NCBI RefSeq assembly: GCF_000517545.1
Contig: NZ_BAIV01000020.1
Span: forward strand, 45,451 to 109,450
From: Bacteroides reticulotermitis JCM 10512
GTDB lineage: Bacteria; Bacteroidota; Bacteroidia; Bacteroidales; Bacteroidaceae
Reading direction: 5' to 3'
Length of the DNA: 64,000 bases
Position 1 is the stretch's first letter. Each line of letters opens with the position of its first letter. Below the pieces are notes generated by a model. That model made no database searches, had not been told where the DNA came from, and saw only the letters and a list, made by a program, of their open reading frames with translations. The position numbers and the translations under genes are program-made. Of this stretch, positions 40,036-48,800 are shown one piece after another.

Positions 40036-41778
40036 TTAGAAGTTAAAGCTCAAGCCTCCTAAAAAGTTCAGGCCTTCTGTCGGATAATACAAGTAATACT
40101 GATAATCCTTATTCAGTAGGTTGTTGATTTTGGCATAGATTGAGACGCCCTTGTAAAACTTATAAGTAGCTCCGGCATATAGATTGCTGATCGCTGCCAT
40201 CTTCACGAAGTCTGTCTCACTCTTGCGGCTGGTGTAGTTGTAGCCTAGGTTGAGGCTCAAAGTCGGCATGGGGCGTACATATACATCGAATGTAAACTCA
40301 CTTTCCGGTTTGCTGATTAGCAGTGAGCGGTATTCTTCTTTGGCATCCCAACTCCGGTACATGTATTTAGCAGCTAGTGATAAATATTCTTTGTAGTCGT
40401 AACTTATGTTTCCTCCGGCATACACATTATTTGTGTTACCTTGCGCGAAGTTGAGATAGTGAGTTACGGTTGTAGGGAGCGACACTTCCATGAGACCATA
40501 AGATAGATCGTTTTTAAGATTCTGATAACCTCCCTGTATATTGAACCAAAGGCCCGGATAGGGGCTGGTCTTGAAACCGATGCTTCCGTTAATTTGCTCA
40601 TAGGTGTCGTAGGGACGTTGCACATACTCATATGGAGTAACGGAGCTTAGTGGGTCTGCAACTCCGGGAAGTTCGCTATACGGAGAGATCTCTTCCGCTC
40701 TTCTGAAGTCATTGAATAGCTTCCCTCCGGTAGCCTGTGCATACAGAATGTAACTGTCGGAGAATAGGTATTGTGCCGTAATGTCGGGAGAGACACGGAT
40801 TGATTTATCGAATCCGAAAGAAAAGTCAGTATGTGCTCCCAAATGTATTTTCCAGTCATCACTGTTAAGCTCGTAATAAGGGTTTAGCCCGATTGCCGTG
40901 TAGCTTTTGAGATATTTGTCACCGGTTTCGGCATTCGTTGTTTTACCTCCATATCCGTAATTATTCAAGAGCAGTGCAAGCGTGATTCGCTGTTCGTCAC
41001 TGATTGCTCCGCTGACATCTCCTTGCAACCGCAGGATGGTTTCTTTGAGGGAATTACTCTGTTGCTCACTGAATAGGTTGTGTTGACGCTCATAGAACAG
41101 GAGATTAGCTTCCGCGTTAAACTGCAAGGGAGCTGTTTCGTCTTTGGACATAATTCCAGCGTATACATCTCCGGATGTGAACTTCTGTTTGTTGTTGATA
41201 CTTTCCGGCTTGTAGTTGAAATTACTCAGTCCGAAGTTACCACCGACATTGAGATCCATTCGATCGAACTGATGCGTATAATCTACATTGGCACGTGTAC
41301 GATAATAAAAAGCGTTCCATTTGGTGGCTTCGCTGTTCGGATAAGGGATGTTATCTAACTTCCCGTTCATTCCATCCATTTGGAAACGTACATTCAGCTT
41401 ATCTGTATCCGAAAGGCGGAATAGATAATTGGTTAATAGATCGAGGTTGCCATAGCTACCGTATCCGGCACGTACATAGCCGGGTGTAGCCGTTTTCTCG
41501 ACTTCTTTCCCCATATACGGCTGCATCGGGCTGCCTGGAATTGAAACGGCGGGAAGAAGTGTTGTGGCATATTCCACTTTCTTTTTGCTGACTGTGGGCT
41601 CTTCTACTTTAGGAAGGACATTGACTTTCGATGCGTCCAAAATTTCGGGCGCGTACTCTTGCTCTACCGTTACCGTACGGTTCAACGTGGTGTCTTTATG
41701 CTGAGTTTGCGCTTGCAGCTGCGAGAACAGCATCGTACAAGCAGCAATTCCTAGTGAAATATAATAGTTCGGTTTCAT
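40036..41778 (-). CDS. Plug-less outer-membrane beta-barrel protein (TonB-receptor-like)
   Basis: Intact 580 residues with a signal peptide ending near LQAQ. After a ~90-residue linker with VEQEYAPEILDASKVNV come alternating barrel strands (YVRAGYGSYGNLDLLTNYLF, LNLGYNYTSRKSE) and a TonB-receptor-like end NNLLNKDYQYYLYYPTEGLN then LGGLSFNF. No TonB box or plug domain is present, so it is unlikely to be a gated importer. It is 7 bp downstream of a large TPR protein and shares its terminator, so the two probably form one envelope complex of unknown role. Confidence 0.75.
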   Translation of the reverse strand: MKPNYYISLGIAACTMLFSQLQAQTQHKDTTLNRTVTVEQEYAPEILDASKVNVLPKVEEPTVSKKKVEYATTLLPAVSIPGSPMQPYMGKEVEKTATPGYVRAGYGSYGNLDLLTNYLFRLSDTDKLNVRFQMDGMNGKLDNIPYPNSEATKWNAFYYRTRANVDYTHQFDRMDLNVGGNFGLSNFNYKPESINNKQKFTSGDVYAGIMSKDETAPLQFNAEANLLFYERQHNLFSEQQSNSLKETILRLQGDVSGAISDEQRITLALLLNNYGYGGKTTNAETGDKYLKSYTAIGLNPYYELNSDDWKIHLGAHTDFSFGFDKSIRVSPDITAQYLFSDSYILYAQATGGKLFNDFRRAEEISPYSELPGVADPLSSVTPYEYVQRPYDTYEQINGSIGFKTSPYPGLWFNIQGGYQNLKNDLSYGLMEVSLPTTVTHYLNFAQGNTNNVYAGGNISYDYKEYLSLAAKYMYRSWDAKEEYRSLLISKPESEFTFDVYVRPMPTLSLNLGYNYTSRKSETDFVKMAAISNLYAGATYKFYKGVSIYAKINNLLNKDYQYYLYYPTEGLNFLGGLSFNF

Positions 41779-41785
41779 AATTCGT

Positions 41786-44700
41786 TTACTTATTAAGTTT
41801 TTTCAGTCGGGTTGCAATCATACCTTCGATGTTATCGTTGGCATGATAGTTTTGTTGTAAGCTTAACAGGTATTGGCGAGCATCCAACTCTTTGCCTGTG
41901 GCAACGTAGACATCGGACAGCAGGATAAAGCTGCGAGCAAGCCAGTAAGCATGTGGTGTGCTCTGATCGATGTATTCCAACAATAACTTCTCAGCAGCCG
42001 GATACTCTTTATTATTATACAAAGCTTGTGCGATCTGATATTTGGCTTCTGCTCCGTAAGAGTTGCGGGTGTCTTTAGCCAGTTCGCGTAAGTCGTCCAT
42101 CGCTTTCTTATCAGCCTTCTGATTTGTGTAAGCCTTGGAGCGGAAGTATAACGCTTCGTTCTTTAGTTCAGGGCTTAGTTTAGCTTCTGCCAATAAGGCC
42201 GTAGCGGCATGGATCGTTTCAATATCATTCTGAGAAAGGTAAGCCGAGCGAAGGGTACCGGTGGAAGCCAATACGCGATTATCGGTGGTAGTTGCTTTCT
42301 CCATCAGCATCTTATAGCTGACAAGTGCTTTGGCAAACTGCTGTTGGTTGAACTCGACTTCCGCACGCATAATAAGCGCTTCCTCGGTGAAAGGGCTATT
42401 GGGGTATTCCAACAGTTTTCCGGAATGTTCGAGAATGGCGTTGTAATTCTTCTGCTCCTTACCGATGAGGCAGAGATAATAATGCGTATTCAAGCTAAAT
42501 GCACCTTGTGGAAATGCTTGAAGGTATTTGTTGAAACTGGTCTTAGCTTCTTCAATCCGTCCACGCATGTATATTTTCTCAGCGGCGATATAGGTCAGTG
42601 AATCTTGTTCGTTCACGTCAAAACGGATTTCGCCGGGCATGGAAGCCGCCAACGCAGCAAACTCATCGATACGGTTCATATCGATATAGATGGATTTTAA
42701 ATCCCGCATAGACAGACGCGCCTCCTCGCTACCCGGATATTTCTGGATAACTTGTTTATACGCTTCAATAGCCTGATTGTAATCTCCATTCTGATAATAG
42801 AGCAGACCCACTTCTGTAGCTGCTTTCCGGCTGACAGGGCTTTCGGGGTATTTATTCAATAACTCCTTGAAAGAAGTAATCGCTTGTTTGCTGTTGTCCA
42901 TCAGTACATAGGAACGGCCCTTTTCGTAAAGAGCACTAACCGCATAGGGTGAAGACGGGTATTTACCTGCCAGACGGTTCAGTAACGTAATCTTGCCGGA
43001 ATAGTCTTTCTGCAATCCCGATACCAGTGCCAGCTGATAGAAAGAATAGTCGCCGGAGGGCGTATCCTTGGCTTCCGCTTGTGCATAATAGTGCTTCGCT
43101 TCTTCAAAATTACGACTATGCAGGTAACAGTCGCCAGCCCGGTTGTAAGCATCGGCTAGCGCTGCGATGTTCTCGCCTTTTTCCAACTGGATGTATTTCA
43201 GGAACCAGGTTCGCGCTTGCCCATAATCTTTTCGGTGGAAAGAGATATATCCCAGGTTGTAATGCGCGAGGGCATACATCTCCTTATTGGGTTGTTGAGT
43301 CAGTTGCAAGTAAGCATTAAAGTCGCGTGCTGCTTCCGTGGGGCGGTTCAGGCGATAGTAAGATTCTCCACACCAGTAGTAAGCGTCCGCCTTTGTCTGA
43401 CGGTTATATTGTCCCAGAGCGATGGACTGATTAAAATAGGTAAGAGCCTGTTCAAACTTCGCATTGGCGAACTCTTGCGTACCTAATTGGAATAGGATAT
43501 TTTGTTTAGCCTCCAGTATCTGACTGCTTGGACGAGCGATGCGATCGATTGATTTCAGTGCCGCATCGTAGCTGCGTGTGTTCATATAAACCTCCACCAG
43601 ATAGCTGCTTACTTTCTCTGCATAGGTAGAAGCCGGAAACTCGTTTAAGAACTTCTCGAAGGCCGTTACCGATTCTCCAAAAGCAGAAAAGGATGTTTCG
43701 TGTAGGCAGAGCGCATAATTGTAGGCGGCTTGCTCTTTGATCCGAATGTCTGCATCGGAAGCTGCCGCTTGCTCAAATGCCATGCGGGCCTTATTCTTCT
43801 CACCCATTTGCAGGTATGACAACCCCATATGCAGGTAAGCATTCTGTGTTAGGGCATCGGCCACGGTAGTTGCGCGACCAAGTGTTTCGGCTGCTTGCGG
43901 GTAGACTTGAACTTGGTAATAGGCAAGTCCGAGCATATACATGGCATCCCGGCGGTAAGCCTGCGGAGCAGTCGCTTTCAGGTAATATTCGAAAGCAGGT
44001 ACGGCTTGCTGATACTGCTGAAAATGATAAGAGGCACTGCCCAGAATGCGGTACATTTCTGCTGTATTCTCGTTATTCGGGTAAGCGGACAGGTAGTTTT
44101 GCGCTACAACCTGTGCTTTGCTATAATTTCCTTGGGTGGCGTAAATGTCAGCTATATAATAAGGTACGAGTGCTTTGTACTTCGCGTCATCCTGCAACGG
44201 GAGGAATCCTTGAAGAGCCTCATCATAGCGTTGCTGCGTGTAGCGGATGTAAGAAAGGTAGTAGGAACAGTCTTTGCTGTATCGGTAACTGCTTGCTTTT
44301 AATGTCTCAAACCAGATGGCGGCTTCTTTCATCTTCCCGACTTTTAGGTAACAGGAAGCTAATTGATAGGTCATATCATCCCTCTCCTCATCGCCGAGCA
44401 AGTCGAGACGCGCTGAGTTGAAAAGAGCGAGCGACTCGTCATACTTGTTTTCGTAGAAATAGGCGGATGCCAACAGGGCGTAGATACGGTTGGCATAGGG
44501 AGTGTCCGGATAGCGATCTAGGTATTGGCGCAGCAACTCAATACGGTTTTTATCTTTCAATTCGTAGTTAGCGCACACCAACATGTATTCCGCTTCTTGT
44601 TGCAAGGTGCGGGCAGGCTTCTGTTTCATGAAAGCTTTCAGGGGTGGGACTGCTGCAGCATAATTCTTTTCTTGAAAGAGTTCTTTCCCTTCCTTATAAA

Positions 44701-44800
44701 GTTTATCCGGCGAGGCTATCTTATCAGTAGTCTGCGCAGTCGTTAGTAGCGGAGCGCAGCAGATCAAAGCACAGACGGCTCGATAAATTCTTTTTTTCAT
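41786..44800 (-). CDS. Large periplasmic TPR protein
   Basis: About 1004 residues from ATG 44800, chosen because the upstream in-frame ATG at 44818 overlaps the -7 box. The signal peptide ends near LTTAQ. The rest is a continuous array of tetratricopeptide repeats in the 30-36 residue rhythm, e.g. YKEGKELFQEKNYAAAVPPL, AYYWCGESYYRLNRPTEAAR, AIEAYKQVIQKYPGSEEARL. This is a scaffold or protein-binding architecture like BamD/YbgF-type helpers, but much longer. It is co-transcribed with the barrel protein. Confidence 0.85.
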   Translation of the reverse strand: MKKRIYRAVCALICCAPLLTTAQTTDKIASPDKLYKEGKELFQEKNYAAAVPPLKAFMKQKPARTLQQEAEYMLVCANYELKDKNRIELLRQYLDRYPDTPYANRIYALLASAYFYENKYDESLALFNSARLDLLGDEERDDMTYQLASCYLKVGKMKEAAIWFETLKASSYRYSKDCSYYLSYIRYTQQRYDEALQGFLPLQDDAKYKALVPYYIADIYATQGNYSKAQVVAQNYLSAYPNNENTAEMYRILGSASYHFQQYQQAVPAFEYYLKATAPQAYRRDAMYMLGLAYYQVQVYPQAAETLGRATTVADALTQNAYLHMGLSYLQMGEKNKARMAFEQAAASDADIRIKEQAAYNYALCLHETSFSAFGESVTAFEKFLNEFPASTYAEKVSSYLVEVYMNTRSYDAALKSIDRIARPSSQILEAKQNILFQLGTQEFANAKFEQALTYFNQSIALGQYNRQTKADAYYWCGESYYRLNRPTEAARDFNAYLQLTQQPNKEMYALAHYNLGYISFHRKDYGQARTWFLKYIQLEKGENIAALADAYNRAGDCYLHSRNFEEAKHYYAQAEAKDTPSGDYSFYQLALVSGLQKDYSGKITLLNRLAGKYPSSPYAVSALYEKGRSYVLMDNSKQAITSFKELLNKYPESPVSRKAATEVGLLYYQNGDYNQAIEAYKQVIQKYPGSEEARLSMRDLKSIYIDMNRIDEFAALAASMPGEIRFDVNEQDSLTYIAAEKIYMRGRIEEAKTSFNKYLQAFPQGAFSLNTHYYLCLIGKEQKNYNAILEHSGKLLEYPNSPFTEEALIMRAEVEFNQQQFAKALVSYKMLMEKATTTDNRVLASTGTLRSAYLSQNDIETIHAATALLAEAKLSPELKNEALYFRSKAYTNQKADKKAMDDLRELAKDTRNSYGAEAKYQIAQALYNNKEYPAAEKLLLEYIDQSTPHAYWLARSFILLSDVYVATGKELDARQYLLSLQQNYHANDNIEGMIATRLKKLNK

Positions 44801-44815
44801 AATTGAGTGTTTTGG

Positions 44816-44823
44816 CAAAAATA
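44816..44823 (-). promoter_or_regulatory. -7 box of the TPR-barrel operon
   Basis: TATTTTTG on the minus strand (TAnnTTTG), 16 bp upstream of the TPR gene start. It decides the start at 44800. Confidence 0.5.
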
Positions 44824-44861
44824 CGATTATATGTGTAAAGCCACGTTTTGATGTGGGATAA

Positions 44862-45382
44862 TTAAATATCTTTCAGAAACTTCGACAATCCTTTTCGGAT
44901 AGAATCCAAGCCGAAGTCTTCGATATGGATATCTTTCAGCGGGAGAAAAAACGAGTCGGAGATATCGTCCATTGCTGAAAAATGGCTGAGGTCTTCTACT
45001 GTGCAAAGATAAAACAGATCGAGCGTGTGTACGGTAAAGCCGGAGTAGACATAAATATTAGGAAGCGAAAACTTATAAACGGCTTCTTTTACTTTCAGCC
45101 TGTTTCTTCCAGAACTTCTCGGGCAACACCTTCTTCCCCTGTTTCGGCTATGTCGATAAAACCGCCGGGGAGATCAAGGGTTCCTTTGGCTGGGTTTTTT
45201 CCTCGTCGGCAGACCAATAATCCTTTCTCTTCATCGAAAATGAGTGCTACGGTTGCTGCTGAGGGATTAAAGTAATAAACGAAACCACAGGCTTCACATT
45301 TCTTTGATTTTTCGTTATGACTCTCGAAGTGAGAGGAACCGCATTTAGGACAGTATAAAAATTGGGCAAGAGGATGTTCCAT
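44862..45382 (-). CDS. NUDIX hydrolase with N-terminal zinc ribbon, frame broken
   Basis: About 174 residues. An N-terminal zinc ribbon (YCPKCGSSHFESH, KKCEACGFVYYFN) precedes the Nudix fold. The Nudix box GGFIDIAETGEEGVAREVLEET G is complete at the break. A base is missing at about 45096-45100, after which the frame continues LKVKEAVYKFSLPNIYVYSG, VHTLDLFYLC and ends GLSKFLKDI at 44862. The layout resembles NudC-like or ADP-ribose-type pyrophosphatases; the substrate is unknown. A -7 box lies at 45423-45430. Confidence 0.85.
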
Positions 45383-45704
45383 AATTATAAAGATATGTCA
45401 ATTAAGTTAGTCTTTAAGTTGACAAATATACAAAAAAACAAGTGTATTCTTTGAAAAAAAACGCTTAAAAGGAGCTGTTGCAGGGTAATCGATAATTTCG
45501 GCTTCCTCAAACAGTGATAAGAGAAGGATGCTGAACGGGAAATCAAAGCGACCTGAACCGTGAAAATACGAATCCGATTGGTTCCATCTATCTCTGCATA
45601 GATTTATTCGATTGGACTTTTTTTGGGAAGACGTACGTTGCTCTTTATCTTTGTATCAGAAACAAAAAGGAACAATAAGTTATAACATATAAAACAAAAA
45701 GATT
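45383..45704 (+). other. Intergenic region between Nudix gene and ahpC
   Basis: 322 bp carrying divergent promoters: TATATTTG on the minus strand at 45423-45430 for the Nudix gene, and a plus-strand promoter for ahpC at 45622-45653. No further gene is seen. Confidence 0.55.
45622..45653 (+). promoter_or_regulatory. ahpC promoter
   Basis: -33 TTTG at 45622-45625 and -7 TATCTTTG at 45646-45653 with 20 bp between them, a close Bacteroides consensus. The leader is about 45 nt. OxyR control is known for ahpCF in Bacteroides, but I cannot point to a clear OxyR site. Confidence 0.65.
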
Positions 45705-46271
45705 ATGGAACCAATTTTAAATTCTCAACTTCCTGAATTTAGTGTTCAGGCTTTTCACAACGGAGCTTTCAAGACTGTAACGAACAATGATTTGAAAGGC
45801 AAATGGGCTATTCTTTTCTTCTACCCTGCTGACTTCACATTTGTATGTCCGACCGAGTTGGTTGATATGGCTGAAAAGTATAATCAGTTCAAATCGATGG
45901 GAGTAGAGGTTTATTCTGTAAGTACAGACTCGCATTTTGCACATAAAGGTTGGCATGATGCTTCAGAAAGCATTCGTAAAATTCAGTACCCGATGTTGGC
46001 CGATCCTACCGGAGCGTTGAGCCGTGCACTCGGAGTGTATATTGAAGAGGAAGGAATGGCTTATCGGGGTACATTCGTTATCAATCCGGAAGGAAAGATT
46101 AAAGTAGTGGAATTGAATGATAACAACATTGGCCGTGATGCCAGCGAACTACTTCGCAAAGTGGAAGCTGCACAATTTGTAGCTACTCACACCGGTGAAG
46201 TTTGTCCTGCCAAGTGGAAAAAAGGAGAATCCACACTTAAACCAAGTATTGATTTAGTCGGTAAGATTTAA
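45705..46271 (+). CDS. ahpC: Alkyl hydroperoxide reductase subunit C (peroxiredoxin)
   Basis: 188-residue typical 2-Cys peroxiredoxin that reduces hydrogen peroxide and organic peroxides. The peroxidatic cysteine is in DFTFVCPTEL (about residue 48) and the resolving cysteine in HTGEVCPAKW near residue 166. GTFVINPEGKIK and SVSTDSHFAHKGWHD are family motifs. ahpF follows after 79 bp with a hairpin in between. Full length and intact. Confidence 0.98.
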   Translation: MEPILNSQLPEFSVQAFHNGAFKTVTNNDLKGKWAILFFYPADFTFVCPTELVDMAEKYNQFKSMGVEVYSVSTDSHFAHKGWHDASESIRKIQYPMLADPTGALSRALGVYIEEEGMAYRGTFVINPEGKIKVVELNDNNIGRDASELLRKVEAAQFVATHTGEVCPAKWKKGESTLKPSIDLVGKI

Positions 46272-46288
46272 TAGATTGGGTTATGCAC

Positions 46289-46323
46289 GAAAGGCTGGTA
46301 ACGGTAGACGCTACCGGCCTTTC
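46289..46323 (+). terminator. Hairpin between ahpC and ahpF
   Basis: GAAAGGC-GGTA pairs with TACC-GCCTTTC, with the single bases T and G opposite each other, around a 10-nt loop. TTTC and A follow. It may attenuate transcription so that ahpF is made at lower level than ahpC. Confidence 0.55.
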
Positions 46324-46350
46324 TTTCATTAAAAGAAAAGGAGAAAAGAA

Positions 46351-47901
46351 ATGTTAGATTCTGCATTAAAAGAACAATTGAAAGGTGTCTTTGCCAGCTT
46401 AGAGGCTGAATTCACTTTTAATATATCCGTATCGGCCAATCACGAAAGCCGTACTGAACTATTGGAACTGTTGGGCGATGTAGCAGACTGTTCCGATCAT
46501 ATTACTTGCCAGGTGAATGAAGGAGATAGCCTGCTGTTTACTTTGTTGAAAAATGGTGTGCAAACCGGTATTACGTTCCGAGGAATCCCCAACGGACATG
46601 AATTTACCTCTTTATTGCTGGCTATCCTGAACCTCGATGGCAAAGGAAAGAACTTTCCGGATGAAGCGATCTGCAACCGGGTTAAAGCCTTGAAGGGACC
46701 GATTCGGCTGATTACCTATGTTTCGCTGACTTGTACCAACTGCCCCGATATTGTACAGGCACTCAATGCTATGGCGGTGCTGAATCCTTCTATAACTCAC
46801 GAGATGGTAGACGGTGCGCTCTATCAGGATGAAGTCGATGCATTGAAGATACAGGGAGTGCCTTCTGTCTTTGCGGATGGGAAGTTGCTGCATGTAGGAC
46901 GTGGAGAATTTAGTGAACTGCTTGCCAAGTTGGAAGAACAATACGGTGTAGACGAATCACTGCTTTCTAGTGAAGAAAAAGCATACGATGTGATAGTAGT
47001 CGGTGGCGGGCCTGCGGGAGTATCTGCTGCAATCTACTCTGCCCGTAAGGGATTGAAGGTTGCGGTTGTAGCTGAGCGGGTCGGCGGACAGGTGAAAGAA
47101 ACAGTCGGCATTGAAAACCTGATATCCATAACCGAAACGACAGGAAATGAATTGGCGAATAATTTGAAGACGCATTTGCTTCACTATCCGGTCGATCTGT
47201 TGGAACAACGCCGCATTGAACATCTGGAAATGGAAGTCGATCGGAAAGTACTAACCACCTCTGTGGGTGAAAAGCTAACCGCACCGGCAATCATAATTGC
47301 TACCGGCGCAAACTGGCGTAAACTCAATGTTCCGGGCGAATCGGATTATATCGGGCGTGGAGTCGCTTTCTGTCCTCATTGCGATGGTCCTTTTTATAAA
47401 GGTAAGCATGTGGCGGTTGTCGGTGGAGGCAATTCAGGAATCGAAGCGGCTATCGACTTGGCCGGTATCTGTTCGAAGGTTACGGTATTCGAATTCATGG
47501 ATGAACTGAAGGCTGATAAAGTACTTCAGGAGAAGCTTCAAACACTTCCGAATATCGAGGTTTTTGTTAACTCACAAACCCTTGAAGTGATTGGTAACGG
47601 TGATAAGTTGACGGAACTGCGCATGAAAGATCGCAAGACGGAAGAAGAACGCTTGGTCGAACTTGACGGAGTATTTGTACAGATCGGACTATCGGCTAAT
47701 AGTGCTGTATTCCGGGATGCTGTGGATACCAACCGGGCTGGAGAAATTGTGATCGATGAGCATTGTCGAACCAACGTCCCCGGTATCTATGCAGCCGGCG
47801 ATGTGTCTACTGTTCCTTATAAACAGATTGTCATCTCCATGGGTGAAGGAGCCAAAGCGGCCCTTTCTGCTTTCGATGACCGGGTACGTGGCGTGATTTG
47901 A
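46351..47901 (+). CDS. ahpF: Alkyl hydroperoxide reductase subunit F
   Basis: Intact 516-residue flavoprotein that passes electrons from NAD(P)H to AhpC. The N-terminal tandem thioredoxin-like region contains LTCTNCPDIVQAL (CxxC). The FAD-binding site is VIVVGGGPAGVSAAIYSARKG, and the thioredoxin-reductase-like redox pair is in AFCPHCDGPFYKG. The second nucleotide-binding site is VAVVGGGNSGIEAAIDLA, and the C-terminal FAD motif IYAAGDVSTVPYKQI. It ends 3 bp before a convergent gene on the opposite strand. Confidence 0.97.
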   Translation: MLDSALKEQLKGVFASLEAEFTFNISVSANHESRTELLELLGDVADCSDHITCQVNEGDSLLFTLLKNGVQTGITFRGIPNGHEFTSLLLAILNLDGKGKNFPDEAICNRVKALKGPIRLITYVSLTCTNCPDIVQALNAMAVLNPSITHEMVDGALYQDEVDALKIQGVPSVFADGKLLHVGRGEFSELLAKLEEQYGVDESLLSSEEKAYDVIVVGGGPAGVSAAIYSARKGLKVAVVAERVGGQVKETVGIENLISITETTGNELANNLKTHLLHYPVDLLEQRRIEHLEMEVDRKVLTTSVGEKLTAPAIIIATGANWRKLNVPGESDYIGRGVAFCPHCDGPFYKGKHVAVVGGGNSGIEAAIDLAGICSKVTVFEFMDELKADKVLQEKLQTLPNIEVFVNSQTLEVIGNGDKLTELRMKDRKTEEERLVELDGVFVQIGLSANSAVFRDAVDTNRAGEIVIDEHCRTNVPGIYAAGDVSTVPYKQIVISMGEGAKAALSAFDDRVRGVI

Positions 47902-47904
47902 TCT

Positions 47905-48612
47905 TTAGTCATGATACTCATATCTGACAAAGTCGAATAAACCGGAATTTTCTTGTTGTGCCGGTCGGTCTCCGATAAAATTCAGATTCTCGACGCTGCA
48001 GAAAATATGGAATGCGATTTCTTTACCAAATTGCAATTGAAGTTGATGTCTCGGTTCTTTGTCTATTAGCCAGGTGATGTGATAGTTGCCATCTTTTAAA
48101 GTTAGATCGATCTCGAATAGATGCCATCCGGTCTGAATCTTTACGGGAACGCAAGAGAACGGATATGCTTGTGATGTCATGTAAGCGATCATCTCATTGG
48201 GAGCGGCGTTCAGTGCCCGGCGAACCGAGTCGACTCCATACCCAACTTCAAAATCCAGTTCGTGTTGGTCGTCGTGATATATCCACGAACCTATGCTGCA
48301 CCGATCTCCTTTTCCGGTTTGGGGGATATGGGTGCGCCAGGTATATCTTCCGGTAGTGTAAATTCGGTCTACTGTACGGACCTTTTTTCGATCTACAGAA
48401 TTAGCTCGCGTAAAGATCCGTAAGTAGCCGTTCTCTAAAACGCATTGATTATCCGGATTGTTATCTTGATGTCCGTATTCCCACCCATCCAAGCTTTGGA
48501 AGTTCCACTCTTTGTTTAGCGACTTTTCGGTAGCGACTTTATTTGCCGGTTGCTGTGCAAAGCAGACACTGCAAATACATGTCAGTGTCAGCGTTAAATA
48601 ATAGCTTCTCAT
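47905..48612 (-). CDS. GH16-like concanavalin A-fold protein
   Basis: 235 residues from ATG 48612, selected because it begins the signal peptide (TCICSVCFAQ); a longer frame to 48708 would run through the -7 box at 48659-48666. Single jelly-roll domain with GRYTWRTHIPQ, SIGSWIYHDDQHELDFEVG, where ELDFE matches the GH16 catalytic E-x-D-x-E, then ITWLIDKEPRHQLQLQF and LFDFVRYEYHD. It closely resembles the central domain of the lipoprotein at 57734. It is probably an extracytoplasmic glycan-active or binding protein of the adjacent PUL. Confidence 0.7.
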   Translation of the reverse strand: MRSYYLTLTLTCICSVCFAQQPANKVATEKSLNKEWNFQSLDGWEYGHQDNNPDNQCVLENGYLRIFTRANSVDRKKVRTVDRIYTTGRYTWRTHIPQTGKGDRCSIGSWIYHDDQHELDFEVGYGVDSVRRALNAAPNEMIAYMTSQAYPFSCVPVKIQTGWHLFEIDLTLKDGNYHITWLIDKEPRHQLQLQFGKEIAFHIFCSVENLNFIGDRPAQQENSGLFDFVRYEYHD

Positions 48613-48658
48613 ACAGATCGAATTAGTGTGTATTTGTTTTTCTAAATTACTTCTGTTG

Positions 48659-48666
48659 CAAAAGTA
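48659..48666 (-). promoter_or_regulatory. -7 box of the GH16-like gene
   Basis: TACTTTTG on the minus strand (TAnnTTTG), 46 bp upstream of the chosen start codon. Confidence 0.55.
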
Positions 48667-48800
48667 GTCGTATGTCTCCCTTTGCTCATCAGGTTTTAGT
48701 CTTTTCAAGTCAGGGAATGTTCAAATCTGCATGAAAAGTTTTCGTTTGTATGTTTTGCGTGGCTTGCTCTCTGTGCAGCCGATCCATGAAGGGTGTTGAA

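Noticed and set aside
43870..44421. 183-residue open frame on the plus strand inside the TPR gene
   Set aside because: Fully antisense to an intact TPR protein with clear repeat pattern; no signal, domain or ribosome site is evident.
48613..48708. Longer start for the GH16-like gene
   Set aside because: It would run through the -7 box and place a charged stretch before the signal peptide.
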